Shown one piece after another: positions 1-8,736 of a stretch of DNA of 64,000 bases. A model generated the notes under the pieces. The model ran no database searches and had not been told where the DNA came from. It saw only the letters and a list, made by a program, of their open reading frames with translations. The position numbers were made by a program, and so were the translations under genes. Where the stretch lies: positions 2,294,001-2,358,000 of the forward strand of contig NZ_VFQE01000001.1 of assembly GCF_006717095.1 (NCBI RefSeq). Direction: 5' to 3'. This DNA is from Blastococcus colisei (GTDB lineage: Bacteria; Actinomycetota; Actinomycetes; Mycobacteriales; Geodermatophilaceae). How positions within the stretch are numbered: position 1 is the stretch's first letter; each line of letters starts with the position of its first letter.

Positions 1-727
1 CGGTGCGGTACCGCTGCGGGTCGCCCTCGTAATGCCCGTGCCAGCGGTAGGTCTCGGCCTCGACCAGAACCGGGCCGGGGGAGTCCCGCAGCCGGGTGAC
101 CAGTCCGGTCATCAGTTCGGCGACGGCCACGACGTCGTTGCCGTCCACCCAGGCGTAGTCGATGCCGTATCCCGCGGCGCGGTCCTGGAGCGAACCCCGG
201 GACTGCGTCGGTGCGGCCGAGAACTCGGCGTAGTGGTTGTTCTCGCAGAAGAAGACCACTGGCAGGTCCCAGACCGCGGCCAGGTTCACCGACTCGTGGA
301 AGGCCCCCTGGGCGACGGCGCCGTCACCGAAGAAGGCGACGGCGATCCGGCCGGAGCCTCGCAGCCGGGCGGCGGTCGCGGCGCCGACGGCGATGGGCAG
401 CCCGGCGCCCACGATGCCGTTGGCCCCGTAGATGCCCAGATCTGGGTCGGCGATGTGCATAGAGCCTCCGAGGCCCCGGCACGTGCCCGACTCGCGGCCC
501 ATGAGCTCGGCGAACATGGCCGTCATGTCCATTCCCTTGGCCAGGCAGTGGCCGTGTCCGCGGTGGTTGGACACGACGACGTCGTCCTGGTCGAGCGGCC
601 AACTGGCGCCGACCGCGCAGGCCTCCTGGCCGATGGACAGGTGCAAGAAGCCGGGGACCTCGGTGGCCCGGTACAGCTCCGACGCCCGCTGCTCGAACCG
701 TCGGATACGAGCCATCCGCCGGTACAT
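1..727 (-). CDS. Thiamine-diphosphate-dependent dehydrogenase E1 component, alpha subunit (3' end outside window)
   Basis: The visible 242 codons give the N-terminal part of a pyruvate/acetoin/branched-chain 2-oxoacid dehydrogenase E1 alpha subunit, which decarboxylates a 2-oxoacid or acetoin on ThDP. Readable motifs are an N-terminal YRRMARIRRFE helix, RGHGHCLAKG, and the ThDP/Mg site starting GDGAVAQGAFHES and ending CENN about 25 residues later. The frame opens only after a TGA at the 3' end of the upstream livF, so the first usable start is ATG at 727; a second ATG at 715 has no better ribosome site. It is the last gene of the liv transport operon, 13 nt after livF, which suggests it acts on the transported compound or its breakdown product. 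The beta and E2 subunits would lie beyond the window. The exact substrate cannot be read. Confidence 0.88.
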   Translation of the reverse strand, partial: MYRRMARIRRFEQRASELYRATEVPGFLHLSIGQEACAVGASWPLDQDDVVVSNHRGHGHCLAKGMDMTAMFAELMGRESGTCRGLGGSMHIADPDLGIYGANGIVGAGLPIAVGAATAARLRGSGRIAVAFFGDGAVAQGAFHESVNLAAVWDLPVVFFCENNHYAEFSAAPTQSRGSLQDRAAGYGIDYAWVDGNDVVAVAELMTGLVTRLRDSPGPVLVEAETYRWHGHYEGDPQRYRT

Positions 728-740
728 CTCCAGCTGGTCG

Positions 741-1511
741 CTAGTCGTGGTTCGTCCCCAGGCTCAGGTAGCGTTCGGCGACCTCGGGATGGGCGTCGAA
801 CTCGTCCCAGCGGCCCTGGAACACCATGGTCCCGCTCTCGCTGGCGAGGACGCCGACCGTCTCGGTCACCTCTCGCGAGAACCACTGCTTGTGTTCGGCC
901 ACCACGATGGTCAGCGACAGCTGCCGGCGCAGATCCTTGATCGTGTCCACCAGGTCCTCGACGATTCGAGGGGCGAGCCCCTCGCTGGGCTCATCGAGCA
1001 GTAGGACGGACGGCCGGGCGCGAACCGCGCGCGCGATGGCCAGCATCTGCTGCTCGCCGCCGCTCAGGCGTCCGGCATCCCGGGTGCGCATGCCCGCGAG
1101 CAACGGGAACATGTCGTAGACGTCGTCGAGCGCGAGCTGCTTCGAGGCGGTCTTCTGGCTGGGCACCTCCAGGTTCTGGGTGACCGTCAGGCCCGGAAAG
1201 ATCCGGCGGTCCTCGAAGACCAGCGCGAGCCCCCGGCGCGCGCGCTTGTAGGGGCTCTCACGCTGCACGTCGGTGCCGTTGAGCATCACCGTGCCGGTAG
1301 TCTTGGCCAGCAACCCCATCCCGCTGCGCAGGGTGGTGGACTTGCCCGCCCCGTTGCGACCGAGGATGGCCATGCCGTGGCCGCGACCCACCTCGAAGTT
1401 GAGCCCCTTCACGACGTGGCTGCTGCCGTAGTACGCGTGCAGGTCGCCGAGGGCGAACGCCACCGAGCCCGGTTCCGTGGCGCTCTGCCCCTGGATGGCC
1501 TCGGTACTCAT
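741..1511 (-). CDS. livF: Branched-chain amino acid-type ABC transporter ATP-binding protein LivF
   Basis: 256-residue cytoplasmic ATPase of the LivF class, one of two nucleotide-binding subunits of a HAAT-family importer. Visible are Walker A GRNGAGKST, the signature LSGGEQQML, Walker B LLLDEPS and the switch histidine in VVAEH. The ATG at 1511 overlaps the livG stop by 4 nt (ATGA), which fixes the start; the frame is open further upstream but only as the antisense-free extension inside livG. It ends in TAG. Neighbouring acyl-CoA genes suggest the transporter carries an organic acid rather than leucine, but the substrate is not encoded in the ATPase. Confidence 0.93.
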   Translation of the reverse strand: MSTEAIQGQSATEPGSVAFALGDLHAYYGSSHVVKGLNFEVGRGHGMAILGRNGAGKSTTLRSGMGLLAKTTGTVMLNGTDVQRESPYKRARRGLALVFEDRRIFPGLTVTQNLEVPSQKTASKQLALDDVYDMFPLLAGMRTRDAGRLSGGEQQMLAIARAVRARPSVLLLDEPSEGLAPRIVEDLVDTIKDLRRQLSLTIVVAEHKQWFSREVTETVGVLASESGTMVFQGRWDEFDAHPEVAERYLSLGTNHD

Positions 1512-2284
1512 GACGCCGCCTTTCCGAGGTATGCCTCTCGCACCGCCGGGTCGGATCGGACCTGATCCGGTTCGCCAGAGGCGATGACCACCCCGTCGGC
1601 CAGGACACTGACCTGCGACGCCAGACGGAAGACCGTCTCCATGTCGTGCTCCACGAGGAGCACCGTCAGGTCTGTCTCGGCATGGAGCCGGGCGAGCACG
1701 TCCGCGCAGCGCAGCACCTCGTCGGGCGACATCCCCGCCATGGGCTCGTCGAGCAGCAAGATGGACGGCTCCTGGGCAAGAGTCAGCGCCAGTTCCACCA
1801 GCTTGCGGTCGCCGTGCGCCAGCTCGGCCACCGGGCGCTCGAACAGCTGAGGGATACCGAGGGTCTCCAGCCGCTGGTGCGCCTCCTCCCGGACCCAGGA
1901 CCGCGGGGACCCCACCCAGCGACCGTCGCGGCGGCTGCCGGAGTTCCGCCATCGGTCCGCCGCTTCCAGAGCGATGGTCAGGTTCTCCTCGACGGTCAGC
2001 CCGTTGAAGACGCGCGGGACCTGAAAGTTGCGCCCAACGCCGCGCTTGGTGAGGAGGCGGGGCGCGATGCCGGTGATGTCGTCCCCGCGCAGTTGCACCC
2101 GGCCGGCAGTCGGATCGATCTCTCCGCTGATGATGCGGAAGAGCGTCGTCTTGCCCGCGCCGTTGGGTCCGATGAGGGCGTGGATCTGGCCCTGCTGCAC
2201 GCTGATGTTCACGTCGCGGAGTACGGGGGTGACCCCGTAGTTCTTGGCGATGCTCACCGCTGCGAGCGCGACCGGACGGTTCAT
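1508..2284 (-). CDS. livG: Branched-chain amino acid-type ABC transporter ATP-binding protein LivG
   Basis: 258-residue ATPase partner of LivF. Walker A is GPNGAGKTT, the signature region is ELAHGDRKL (the usual LSGGQ serine-glycine pair is replaced, as is common in LivG proteins, which read LSYGQQR), Walker B is LLLDEPMAGM and the switch is LLVEHDM. The LivG-type insertion after Walker A (DDITGIAPRLLTKRGVGRNF) is present. ATG at 2284 overlaps the livM stop by 4 nt and its own stop overlaps livF, so translation of the three genes is coupled. Confidence 0.93.
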   Translation of the reverse strand: MNRPVALAAVSIAKNYGVTPVLRDVNISVQQGQIHALIGPNGAGKTTLFRIISGEIDPTAGRVQLRGDDITGIAPRLLTKRGVGRNFQVPRVFNGLTVEENLTIALEAADRWRNSGSRRDGRWVGSPRSWVREEAHQRLETLGIPQLFERPVAELAHGDRKLVELALTLAQEPSILLLDEPMAGMSPDEVLRCADVLARLHAETDLTVLLVEHDMETVFRLASQVSVLADGVVIASGEPDQVRSDPAVREAYLGKAAS

Positions 2285-3303
2285 CGGGACACGCCCTCTC
2301 CGGTGGGTGCCACAGCAGCGCCCGGATCGCTCTCGGTCGCCGGCTTGCGGCGACGGTCGAGAAGTGATCGGACGGCGCCCATGACGCCGCCTGGTGCGAC
2401 GAGGATGACCAACAGCAGCAGCGCCCCGGTGAAGACGATCCGCCAGGACTCCAGGTCGCGAGCCAGGTAATCCAGAGTCGCGAAGAGGCCCGACCCCAGA
2501 ACGGGTCCGAAGAACGAGTTCACCCCACCCAGCAGGGTCGCCAGGATCGGTTCGGCGGAGCGGGCCCAGCCTGCGTTGGCCGGCACCATGAGCCCGACCA
2601 GTGGCGCGAAGAGCGCGCCGGCCAGGGACGCGAAACCGGCGGAGATCGTGAAGGACGCCGCGCGGTACCTCTTCACCGGAACGCCGAGGTACGCGGCCCG
2701 GACGTCGTCCTCCCGGATGGCGTTCAGAGTTCTTCCGAAACGGGAGTAGGTGATCATCCGTAGCGCGGCGGCGCCAAGGCTGGCGACCACGACCAGGACC
2801 CAGTAGTAGACGACCGGGTCGGTCAGGTCCAGACCCAACCAGGTGCCGGCCGAGATGCCGGACAGACCGTTGTCACCACCGGTGACTTCGGTCCACTGCA
2901 GCAGGATGATGCGGATGATCTCGCCCAGCCCCAGCGTGAGGATGGCGAAGAAGATGCCCGATGCGCGCAACGCGACGGTGCTGAAGAGACCCCCTACCAC
3001 GGGACCGGTCAGGCACGCCAGGAGGAGGGCCAACGGCCAGCTCAGGCCCGCGTCCAGCGCCAGGCCGATGGCGTACCCGCCGAGCGCGAAGAACGCCGCG
3101 TGCCCGAAGGAGATCAGGCCGGTCGTGCCGAAGAGCAGGTTGAGGCTCAGCGCCAGCAGGGCCGCGGTGACCGCGGCGCCCACGCGGAACATGATGCTCG
3201 AGGTGACCATGAAGGGCACGAGCAGGAGCGCGACCACCAGCACCAGCGCGGCGACCCCTTCCCAGCGGCTGCGCGTGCGGCCCGCCTGCCCCAGGACGGT
3301 CAT
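2281..3303 (-). CDS. livM: Branched-chain amino acid-type ABC transporter permease LivM
   Basis: 340-residue inner-membrane permease with 8-10 hydrophobic segments. The LivM hallmarks LSLNLLFGTTGLISFGHAAFFALGGY (around residues 45-70, quoted in part) and the EAA-like loop near LRMITYSRFGRTLNAIREDD are visible. ATG at 3303 overlaps the livH stop by 4 nt. A frame open upstream of this ATG lies inside livH and is not part of the gene. It forms the translocation pore together with LivH. Confidence 0.92.
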   Translation of the reverse strand: MTVLGQAGRTRSRWEGVAALVLVVALLLVPFMVTSSIMFRVGAAVTAALLALSLNLLFGTTGLISFGHAAFFALGGYAIGLALDAGLSWPLALLLACLTGPVVGGLFSTVALRASGIFFAILTLGLGEIIRIILLQWTEVTGGDNGLSGISAGTWLGLDLTDPVVYYWVLVVVASLGAAALRMITYSRFGRTLNAIREDDVRAAYLGVPVKRYRAASFTISAGFASLAGALFAPLVGLMVPANAGWARSAEPILATLLGGVNSFFGPVLGSGLFATLDYLARDLESWRIVFTGALLLLVILVAPGGVMGAVRSLLDRRRKPATESDPGAAVAPTGEGVSR

Positions 3304-4172
3304 GCCTTGGCTCCCATCAGGCCGGTGGGCTTGAGCACGAGGATCGCGATCAGGGCCACGAAGACTCCAACCTGGGGGACGTCGGGCAGGTAGGTGAACC
3401 ACAGGGAGTCGGCGAGGCCCAGGATGACGGCCGCGATCCATGCTCCGGCCACGCTGCCGAGCCCCCCGAGCACGACGGCGACGAACGCCTGGATGATGAA
3501 CAGATTGCCCAGTTCAGGCTGGAGCGCCTGGGCCGGTGCCAGCACCGCGCCGGCCAGGCCGGCGAGCATGCTGCCCACGATGAAGACGCCGGTGAGCACG
3601 AACGGCACGTTGACGCCGAGGGTCATGGCCGCATCCCGGTCGTGCGCCGCCGCCTTCGCCAGGTGGCCGAACGAGGTGCGCTGCAGCCAGTAGTAGAGGC
3701 CGCCGAGCGCCAGGAGCGCGACCGCGATGATGAACAGGGAGAGAGACGTGACCGACACCGGACCAAGGTCCACGCTGTCACGGAGGCCCCGCGGAGCGGG
3801 TGAACTCTTGGGATCCAGTCCCCAGATCAGTTGCAGTGCGCCGTCGAGGATGAGCAGCAGCGCGTAGGTGCCCAGGAGCATGTACTCGTGCCGGAGCGGA
3901 TAGAACTTCCGGACGAACAGCACCTCGGCGATCGCCCCGAGCGCCGCTGCCACGGCGATCGCGACGAGCGCAGAGACGGCAAAGGCCCACCAGCTGGCGC
4001 CCAGCTGGGATGACACCGTGTACATCGTGTACGCACCGATGGCGAACACTCCGCCGTGCGCGAAGTTGAGCACGCCCCCGATGCCGAAGACCAGTGTGAG
4101 CCCGGCCGCGACCAGGAACACGATGGATCCCGAGGTCAGGCCGTTGATGCACGCGAGCAGAAACTCTGCCAT
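3300..4172 (-). CDS. livH: Branched-chain amino acid-type ABC transporter permease LivH
   Basis: 290-residue permease of the LivH class. The N-terminal GLTLVFGIGGVLNFAHGG motif is diagnostic for this family, and the C-terminal half carries the conserved AFVAVVLGGLGSVAGA stretch. About eight membrane segments are evident. The gene starts 38 nt after the binding-protein gene, in the same direction, and overlaps livM by 4 nt. Confidence 0.93.
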   Translation of the reverse strand: MAEFLLACINGLTSGSIVFLVAAGLTLVFGIGGVLNFAHGGVFAIGAYTMYTVSSQLGASWWAFAVSALVAIAVAAALGAIAEVLFVRKFYPLRHEYMLLGTYALLLILDGALQLIWGLDPKSSPAPRGLRDSVDLGPVSVTSLSLFIIAVALLALGGLYYWLQRTSFGHLAKAAAHDRDAAMTLGVNVPFVLTGVFIVGSMLAGLAGAVLAPAQALQPELGNLFIIQAFVAVVLGGLGSVAGAWIAAVILGLADSLWFTYLPDVPQVGVFVALIAILVLKPTGLMGAKA

Positions 4173-4210
4173 TGCCGCCTCTGCGCTGTCGTCGCCGTAT
4201 CAGGGGTGGG

Positions 4211-5476
4211 TCAGATCTCCGTTTCGGGGCCGTAATCGACAGCCTCGCCCGGCGTGGCCGGCTCGATGATGTCGGTTCCGTCGATGGTCCGCGTCTCGAC
4301 GACCTCGAAGCCCTCGGGGCAGGTCTCGCAGCCGCGGAGGCGGACGAAGTTCACGTCCTTGACCGTCTGGTGGTCCTCGGCCCGCATGAGCCGCTCACCG
4401 CTCGGGGTCTCCCACTCGAGTCCTTCCAGGTTCTCGATCAGATCGTCGGTGGCCGTGCTGCCGCCGGCCTCGGCGGCCGCGGCCACGGCGAGCACCGCGG
4501 AGAAGGCCTCGCCGACGAAGCCGGTCGGCTCCACCCCGTGCTCCTCCATGTAGTTCTCGGCGATGAACGTGCTCATCTCGTTGTCATATGCGCCGTGGTA
4601 CCAGTGGAAGGCCGTCCAGTGGTCCGGGGTCTGGGCCTTCATCGCCCGGGCCACGAAGAACTCGTTCGCCGAGTCCATCAGCAGTGTGTTCTCCCACAGC
4701 CCCATGGCCTGCGCCTGCTGGTAGGCGGTCACGGCGTCGTTCGCGTAGAGGGCACTGAAGACGCCCTCCGGCTGCTGCGACATGACGCTGGACATGGCGT
4801 TCCGGTAATCCGAGGCGCCAAAGGGGGCGAGGATTGGATCATTGATGGTCGCGTCGGGTGCGAAATCGTTGAGGCCCGACATGAACGAGCGCATGGTGCT
4901 CACGCCGTAGGCGTGGTCGGGTCCGACGAGCGACCACGAGTCCACGTCAGGAGCCACCTCGGTGGCCAGCTGCGCCTGAGCTCGCTGGCGCATGTACGGG
5001 TTGTCCGTCACGCGGAACACGTGCTCGTTGAAGTTCTCGTGGTTGACCTCCATGGCGTGCGCCGCGGTGGTCAGGAGCACGCTGTCGGTCTGCTGCATGA
5101 CCGGGCCGAGGGCGAGAGCGACGGGGCTGTTCACCGTGCCGATGAAGATGTGCACGCCCTGGTCGGTGAGTTCACGCACGCCGGCGACGGCGACCTCGGG
5201 ATCGGACTGGTCGTCGACGGTGGTCAGCTCAATCTCGCGATCGGTCCCGCCGTTCTCCTCGAGCCACTGGACGGCGAGCTCGGCGCCGATCGGGAACTCC
5301 GCACCGAAGAGGGCGGAGCCACCGCTCATGGGGCCGACGACGCCGATCCTGATCGGTCCATCGGCGGCCGCCTCGTCACCACCCCCGCCGGAGACGGCGC
5401 TGCCGCCGCAGCCGGCTACCAGCATTGCCGAAGTCACCAGGGCCGCGCCCGGAAGCGCCCTCCTGAACATGGACAC
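4211..5476 (-). CDS. ABC transporter substrate-binding lipoprotein (LivK/urea-amide type)
   Basis: 421-residue extracellular binding protein of the type 1 periplasmic fold (Peripla_BP_6). The N-terminus has a positively charged region, a hydrophobic core and the lipobox LVAGC followed by a Gly/Ser linker, so it is a lipid-anchored receptor. The mature part begins IRIGVVGPMSGGSALFG, the typical ligand-cleft start. The chosen start is GTG 5476, which has GAGAGG 9 nt upstream; ATG 5470 is the alternative. It is the first gene of the liv operon, directly downstream of the palindromic operator at 5508-5546. The resemblance to amide/short-chain acid receptors is only general, so the ligand is unknown. 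Confidence 0.9.
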   Translation of the reverse strand: MSMFRRALPGAALVTSAMLVAGCGGSAVSGGGGDEAAADGPIRIGVVGPMSGGSALFGAEFPIGAELAVQWLEENGGTDREIELTTVDDQSDPEVAVAGVRELTDQGVHIFIGTVNSPVALALGPVMQQTDSVLLTTAAHAMEVNHENFNEHVFRVTDNPYMRQRAQAQLATEVAPDVDSWSLVGPDHAYGVSTMRSFMSGLNDFAPDATINDPILAPFGASDYRNAMSSVMSQQPEGVFSALYANDAVTAYQQAQAMGLWENTLLMDSANEFFVARAMKAQTPDHWTAFHWYHGAYDNEMSTFIAENYMEEHGVEPTGFVGEAFSAVLAVAAAAEAGGSTATDDLIENLEGLEWETPSGERLMRAEDHQTVKDVNFVRLRGCETCPEGFEVVETRTIDGTDIIEPATPGEAVDYGPETEI

Positions 5477-5507
5477 GGGGACCGTCCTCTCAAAGACGTC
5501 GATGTCT

Positions 5508-5546
5508 ACCTTCCGGCCGGAAGGTTTCTTCCGACCGACTGGTAGG
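5508..5546. promoter_or_regulatory. Palindromic operator pair between livK-type gene and tetR
   Basis: ACCTTCCGGCCGGAAGGT at 5508-5525 is an 18-bp perfect palindrome. Immediately beside it, the minus strand of 5529-5546 reads CCTACCAGTCGGTCGGAA. The second site matches 16 of 18 bases with a site upstream of the hydratase operon (11809-11826). Placement between the divergent transporter operon and the TetR gene, plus the dyad, is the normal arrangement for TetR operators. Assignment to this TetR is inference. Confidence 0.7.
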
Positions 5547-5665
5547 GAGTATGGTGACGGTCACATCGGAGGGCAACCCTTCGAGTCCATCTCGAGACCC
5601 TCCGCTGGTCTACGGCAGTCTGCGCCTAGTCTTCGTGGCCCGGACACTCGGAAGGATCGGCAGTT

Positions 5666-6367
5666 ATGACGGCGTCGTACGCGGCGGGCACTCCATGGCC
5701 ACGGCGTCCTCCGGGCCCGAACCGTGCCGACGAGAGATACGCGCAGATCTATGAGACTGCCGCTCGGCTGTTCTACGAGAAGGGCTATTCCCGGACCTCG
5801 CTCCAGGACCTGGCCAACGCCGTAGGTCTGCAGAAGGGGAGCCTGTACCACTACATCGACTCCAAGGAGGACCTGCTTTTCGGCATCACGGAGTATGCCC
5901 ACAACTTCTTCCTCCAACTGCTGGAGGGCGTCGACGAAGAGAATCTGTCTCCGCTGGCGAAGCTGGAGCGCATGTTGCGCCTGCACGCCGAGTTCGCGGC
6001 CGCCCACTTCCACGTCACAGCGGCCTTCTACAACGACCGGTCGGCGCTGTCCGAGGAGCGCCAGGAGCGTGTGGTGCAGACCCGCGACGCCTACGAGGCG
6101 AGGCTGCGCCAGCTCGTCCGGGACGGGCAGGCGGCTGGTGAGGTGGCCGCGGACGTCGACCCGCGAATGGCGGTCTTCGGGGTTCTCGGCATGATCAACT
6201 GGATCAACCAGTGGTACCGGCCTGAAGGACGGATGTCACCACAGGAGATCGCGACCGTGTTCGCGACCCTCAGCGTCCGTGCCCTGCGGCCGGTCTGCAC
6301 CTGTACCGACGGGGACGGCGGACGTCAGGCGCCGTCGAGCGCGAAGGCGTCCCCGGCGGCTCCGTAG
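5666..6367 (+). CDS. TetR/AcrR family transcriptional regulator
   Basis: 233-residue repressor-type protein. The DNA-binding helix-turn-helix is at about residues 36-70 (TSLQDLANAVGLQKGSLYHY followed by IDSKEDLL), very like the KstR2/FadR-like TetR proteins that sense acyl-CoA thioesters. The remaining helical part is the ligand/dimer domain. ATG 5666 has AAGGA nine bases upstream. The gene diverges from the liv operon, and its last 43 nt overlap the convergent SDR gene. The C-terminal tail (Thr/Gly/Ala/Pro-rich) lies in this overlap and is likely not functional. Together with the operator sites at 5508-5546 and 11809-11846 it probably controls both minus-strand operons; a CoA-ester effector is inferred from the target genes. 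Confidence 0.9.
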   Translation: MTASYAAGTPWPRRPPGPNRADERYAQIYETAARLFYEKGYSRTSLQDLANAVGLQKGSLYHYIDSKEDLLFGITEYAHNFFLQLLEGVDEENLSPLAKLERMLRLHAEFAAAHFHVTAAFYNDRSALSEERQERVVQTRDAYEARLRQLVRDGQAAGEVAADVDPRMAVFGVLGMINWINQWYRPEGRMSPQEIATVFATLSVRALRPVCTCTDGDGGRQAPSSAKASPAAP

Positions 6368-7119
6368 GCACACCAGCCCCCGTCCACCGGCAGCGAGACG
6401 CCGTTGATGTAGCCAGCAGCGTCCGAGGACAAGAAGAGGACCGCTGCGCTGATGTTGTGCGGTTCGCCCAGGTGGCCGGCGGGAATTCGTCGGCGGAGCA
6501 CGGCTTCGTCCAGTCGACCCGCCGCGACGAGCGCATCCAGCATGGGGGTGCGGATGTACCCCGGCGCCACCGCGTTCACCGTGATTCCCCGGCCCGCCCA
6601 CTCAGCGGCCATGGTCCGGGTCATCATGACGATGGCGGCCTTCGAGGCGCTGTACGCGTTTCGCATGGGCAGGCCGACGACGCCGGCGATAGACGCGATG
6701 TTGACGATGCGGCCCCGGGCCTGCGGTAGGAAGAAGTCCTTGGCGAACTGGCGGCTGCACAGGTAGGTGCCCCGGAGGCACACGTCCACGACCCGTTGCC
6801 AGTCGCCGAGCTCCTGCTCGATCGTGGGTGTCAGGCTGTCGGCGAGGCCGGCGTTGTTCACCAGCACGTCGACCGGCGCCGACTGCCGCCTCGCCAGCCT
6901 CGACAGGCTCTGTATCGACGCCTCGTCGGCGACGTCACCGCCGTGTGCGACCGCTGTTCCTCCGGAGGCCTCGATCTCGCCCCCCACCTGCTCGGCCGCG
7001 TCGAGTCGGACGTCGTTGATGATCACGGTGCAGCCCTCGGCCGCGAAGGACAGGGCGATGTCCCTGCCGATCCCGCTGCCCGCGCCCGTGACGACGACGG
7101 TGCGCCCTGCGGCGGTCAC
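6325..7119 (-). CDS. Short-chain dehydrogenase/reductase (FabG-like)
   Basis: 264-residue classical SDR. Seen are the NAD(P) motif TGAGSGIG near residue 12, NNAG near residue 90, the catalytic Ser in IASIAG, YSASKAA with Tyr and Lys, and the C-terminal VDGGWCA. Asp in NDVRLD after the second strand suggests NAD rather than NADP use. The start is GTG 7119, overlapping the ligase stop by 4 nt. As the last gene of the hydratase-dehydrogenase-ligase operon it most likely oxidises a 3-hydroxyacyl-CoA or a ring hydroxyl during degradation of the substrate. Confidence 0.9.
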   Translation of the reverse strand: MTAAGRTVVVTGAGSGIGRDIALSFAAEGCTVIINDVRLDAAEQVGGEIEASGGTAVAHGGDVADEASIQSLSRLARRQSAPVDVLVNNAGLADSLTPTIEQELGDWQRVVDVCLRGTYLCSRQFAKDFFLPQARGRIVNIASIAGVVGLPMRNAYSASKAAIVMMTRTMAAEWAGRGITVNAVAPGYIRTPMLDALVAAGRLDEAVLRRRIPAGHLGEPHNISAAVLFLSSDAAGYINGVSLPVDGGWCAYGAAGDAFALDGA

Positions 7120-8708
7120 TCGGTCAGCCGGTCGCGCAGGCGGAATTTCTGGATCTTTCCGCTGGCGGTCTTGGGCAGCTGGTCCACGAGCACGAGGCGT
7201 TCGGGCAGCTTCTGGTTGGCGATGCCGTGGGACTTCAGGAACGCCACCAGTTCCGGCAACTCGAGTTCGGCTCCGTCCTCGGGCACCACCACGGCACAGA
7301 TCCGCTCCACCATCACGGGGTCGGGGTATCCGACGACGGACACCTCGGCGACCTTCGGATGCTCGAAGATGAGGTCCTCGACCTCCTTGGCGCTGATGTT
7401 CTCGCCGCCACGGATGATAATGTCCTTGATCCGGCCGGTGATGGACAGGAACCCCTCGGCGTCGGCCACTGCGACGTCCCCGGTGTGGAACCAGCCGTCG
7501 GGGGTGAAGCTGTCGGTGTTGAGCTCCTCGTCGAGATAGCCCAGGAAGAGCTCCGGCCCCCTGACCTGGAGCTCGCCCTCGACTCCGGGCGGAGCCTCCT
7601 CGCCGTCCAGGGCGACGATCCGGACCTCTGCGGCGGCGATGCGCCGGCCGTCGGTGGTGGCCCGCTTCTCCAGCGGATCCCGTGGGCCGCTGGACATGGC
7701 GGTCGGAAACTCGGTGGACCCGTACACGCGGGTGACGAACGTGCCGAGCCGGTCGGTCGCCTTCCGGATGAGGTCGGGCGGCACATCGGCGCCGCCGCAG
7801 GCGAACACCCGCAGGGGGCTGGCTGTCCCGGCGCCGGATCGGTTGAGGACGCCGTGCAGGAACGGTGTGGCCCCGACGCAGAACGTGCACCGGTACTGCT
7901 CGATGAGTGCCACGGCCTCGTCCGCGTCCCAGATGTCCTGCAGGACGACGGTGCTGCCGAGCATGAAGGGCAGCTGCATGCCGTACAGGAGTCCGGTGAT
8001 GTGCGTGATCGGGGAGGGCATGAAGATGACGTCGGACTGCCCGAGTTCGAACAGGTCGATGATGCTGCGGTTCTCGTAGTCCAGCGTGTTGTGCGTGTGC
8101 AGGGCGCCTTTCGGCGCCGATGTCGTCCCGGAGGTGTAGAGCAGGAGCACGACGTCGTTCGCGGAGCGATCCGGTTCGGGCGTCGACGGTACGGCCCGCT
8201 CCATGAGCGCATCGAAGGACAGCACGCCGTCGCGTTCACCTCCCACGACGATCACATCGCCCAGATCAGGCAGGTCGGGCAGGAGCTTCTGCGCCATGTC
8301 GACGTAGTCGAAGGTGCGGAAGGATGCCGGGACGAAGAACAGGCGGGATCGCGCCTGCTGGAGGATGAAACTCACTTCGCGCTCGCGGTAGATGGCGACG
8401 ATGGGGTTGCTGACCGCCCCGATGCGCAGCGCCGCCTGGTGGAGAACGATGCCTTCCAACCAGTTGGGGAGTTGCCAGGACACCGCCTCGCCGCGTTGCA
8501 CACCGAGCTCGCGCAGCATCGAGGCCACACGGGACACCGCGTCGTCGACTTCGCGGAAGGTCCAGGAGCGGCCGCGGTCGACGACGGCGAGGTCGTCGGG
8601 GAACCGCCGGGCCGCCTCGGTGAGGTGATCGTCGATCAGCCGGTCTTCCCACAGGGTTGGCCGGGTGTACCGCTCGACCAGTTCCCGGGTCAACCTCGGG
8701 GCGCGCAT
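7116..8708 (-). CDS. Acyl-CoA ligase, AMP-binding superfamily (cyclohexanecarboxylate/short-chain type)
   Basis: 530-residue ANL-superfamily enzyme that activates a carboxylic acid to its CoA thioester via an acyl-adenylate. Core motifs are YTSGTTSAPKG (P-loop), VYGSTEFPT, GWFHTGDVA with GRIKDIIIRGGENIS (hinge and CoA-binding turn), and PKTASGKIQKFRLR with the catalytic lysine. Overall layout resembles cyclohexanecarboxylate-CoA ligases. It sits between the dehydrogenase pair (28 nt after) and the SDR (4-nt overlap), so it probably supplies the entry step of the pathway encoded here. The acid itself cannot be deduced. Confidence 0.9.
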   Translation of the reverse strand: MRAPRLTRELVERYTRPTLWEDRLIDDHLTEAARRFPDDLAVVDRGRSWTFREVDDAVSRVASMLRELGVQRGEAVSWQLPNWLEGIVLHQAALRIGAVSNPIVAIYREREVSFILQQARSRLFFVPASFRTFDYVDMAQKLLPDLPDLGDVIVVGGERDGVLSFDALMERAVPSTPEPDRSANDVVLLLYTSGTTSAPKGALHTHNTLDYENRSIIDLFELGQSDVIFMPSPITHITGLLYGMQLPFMLGSTVVLQDIWDADEAVALIEQYRCTFCVGATPFLHGVLNRSGAGTASPLRVFACGGADVPPDLIRKATDRLGTFVTRVYGSTEFPTAMSSGPRDPLEKRATTDGRRIAAAEVRIVALDGEEAPPGVEGELQVRGPELFLGYLDEELNTDSFTPDGWFHTGDVAVADAEGFLSITGRIKDIIIRGGENISAKEVEDLIFEHPKVAEVSVVGYPDPVMVERICAVVVPEDGAELELPELVAFLKSHGIANQKLPERLVLVDQLPKTASGKIQKFRLRDRLTE

Positions 8709-8736
8709 GGCTGCTCCCTCTCTCGGCGGTCGGGCG

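Noticed and set aside
4172-5545. Plus-strand frame opposite the substrate-binding lipoprotein
   Set aside because: Val/His/Gly/Arg-rich with no motif; the minus strand encodes a lipobox and binding-protein fold.
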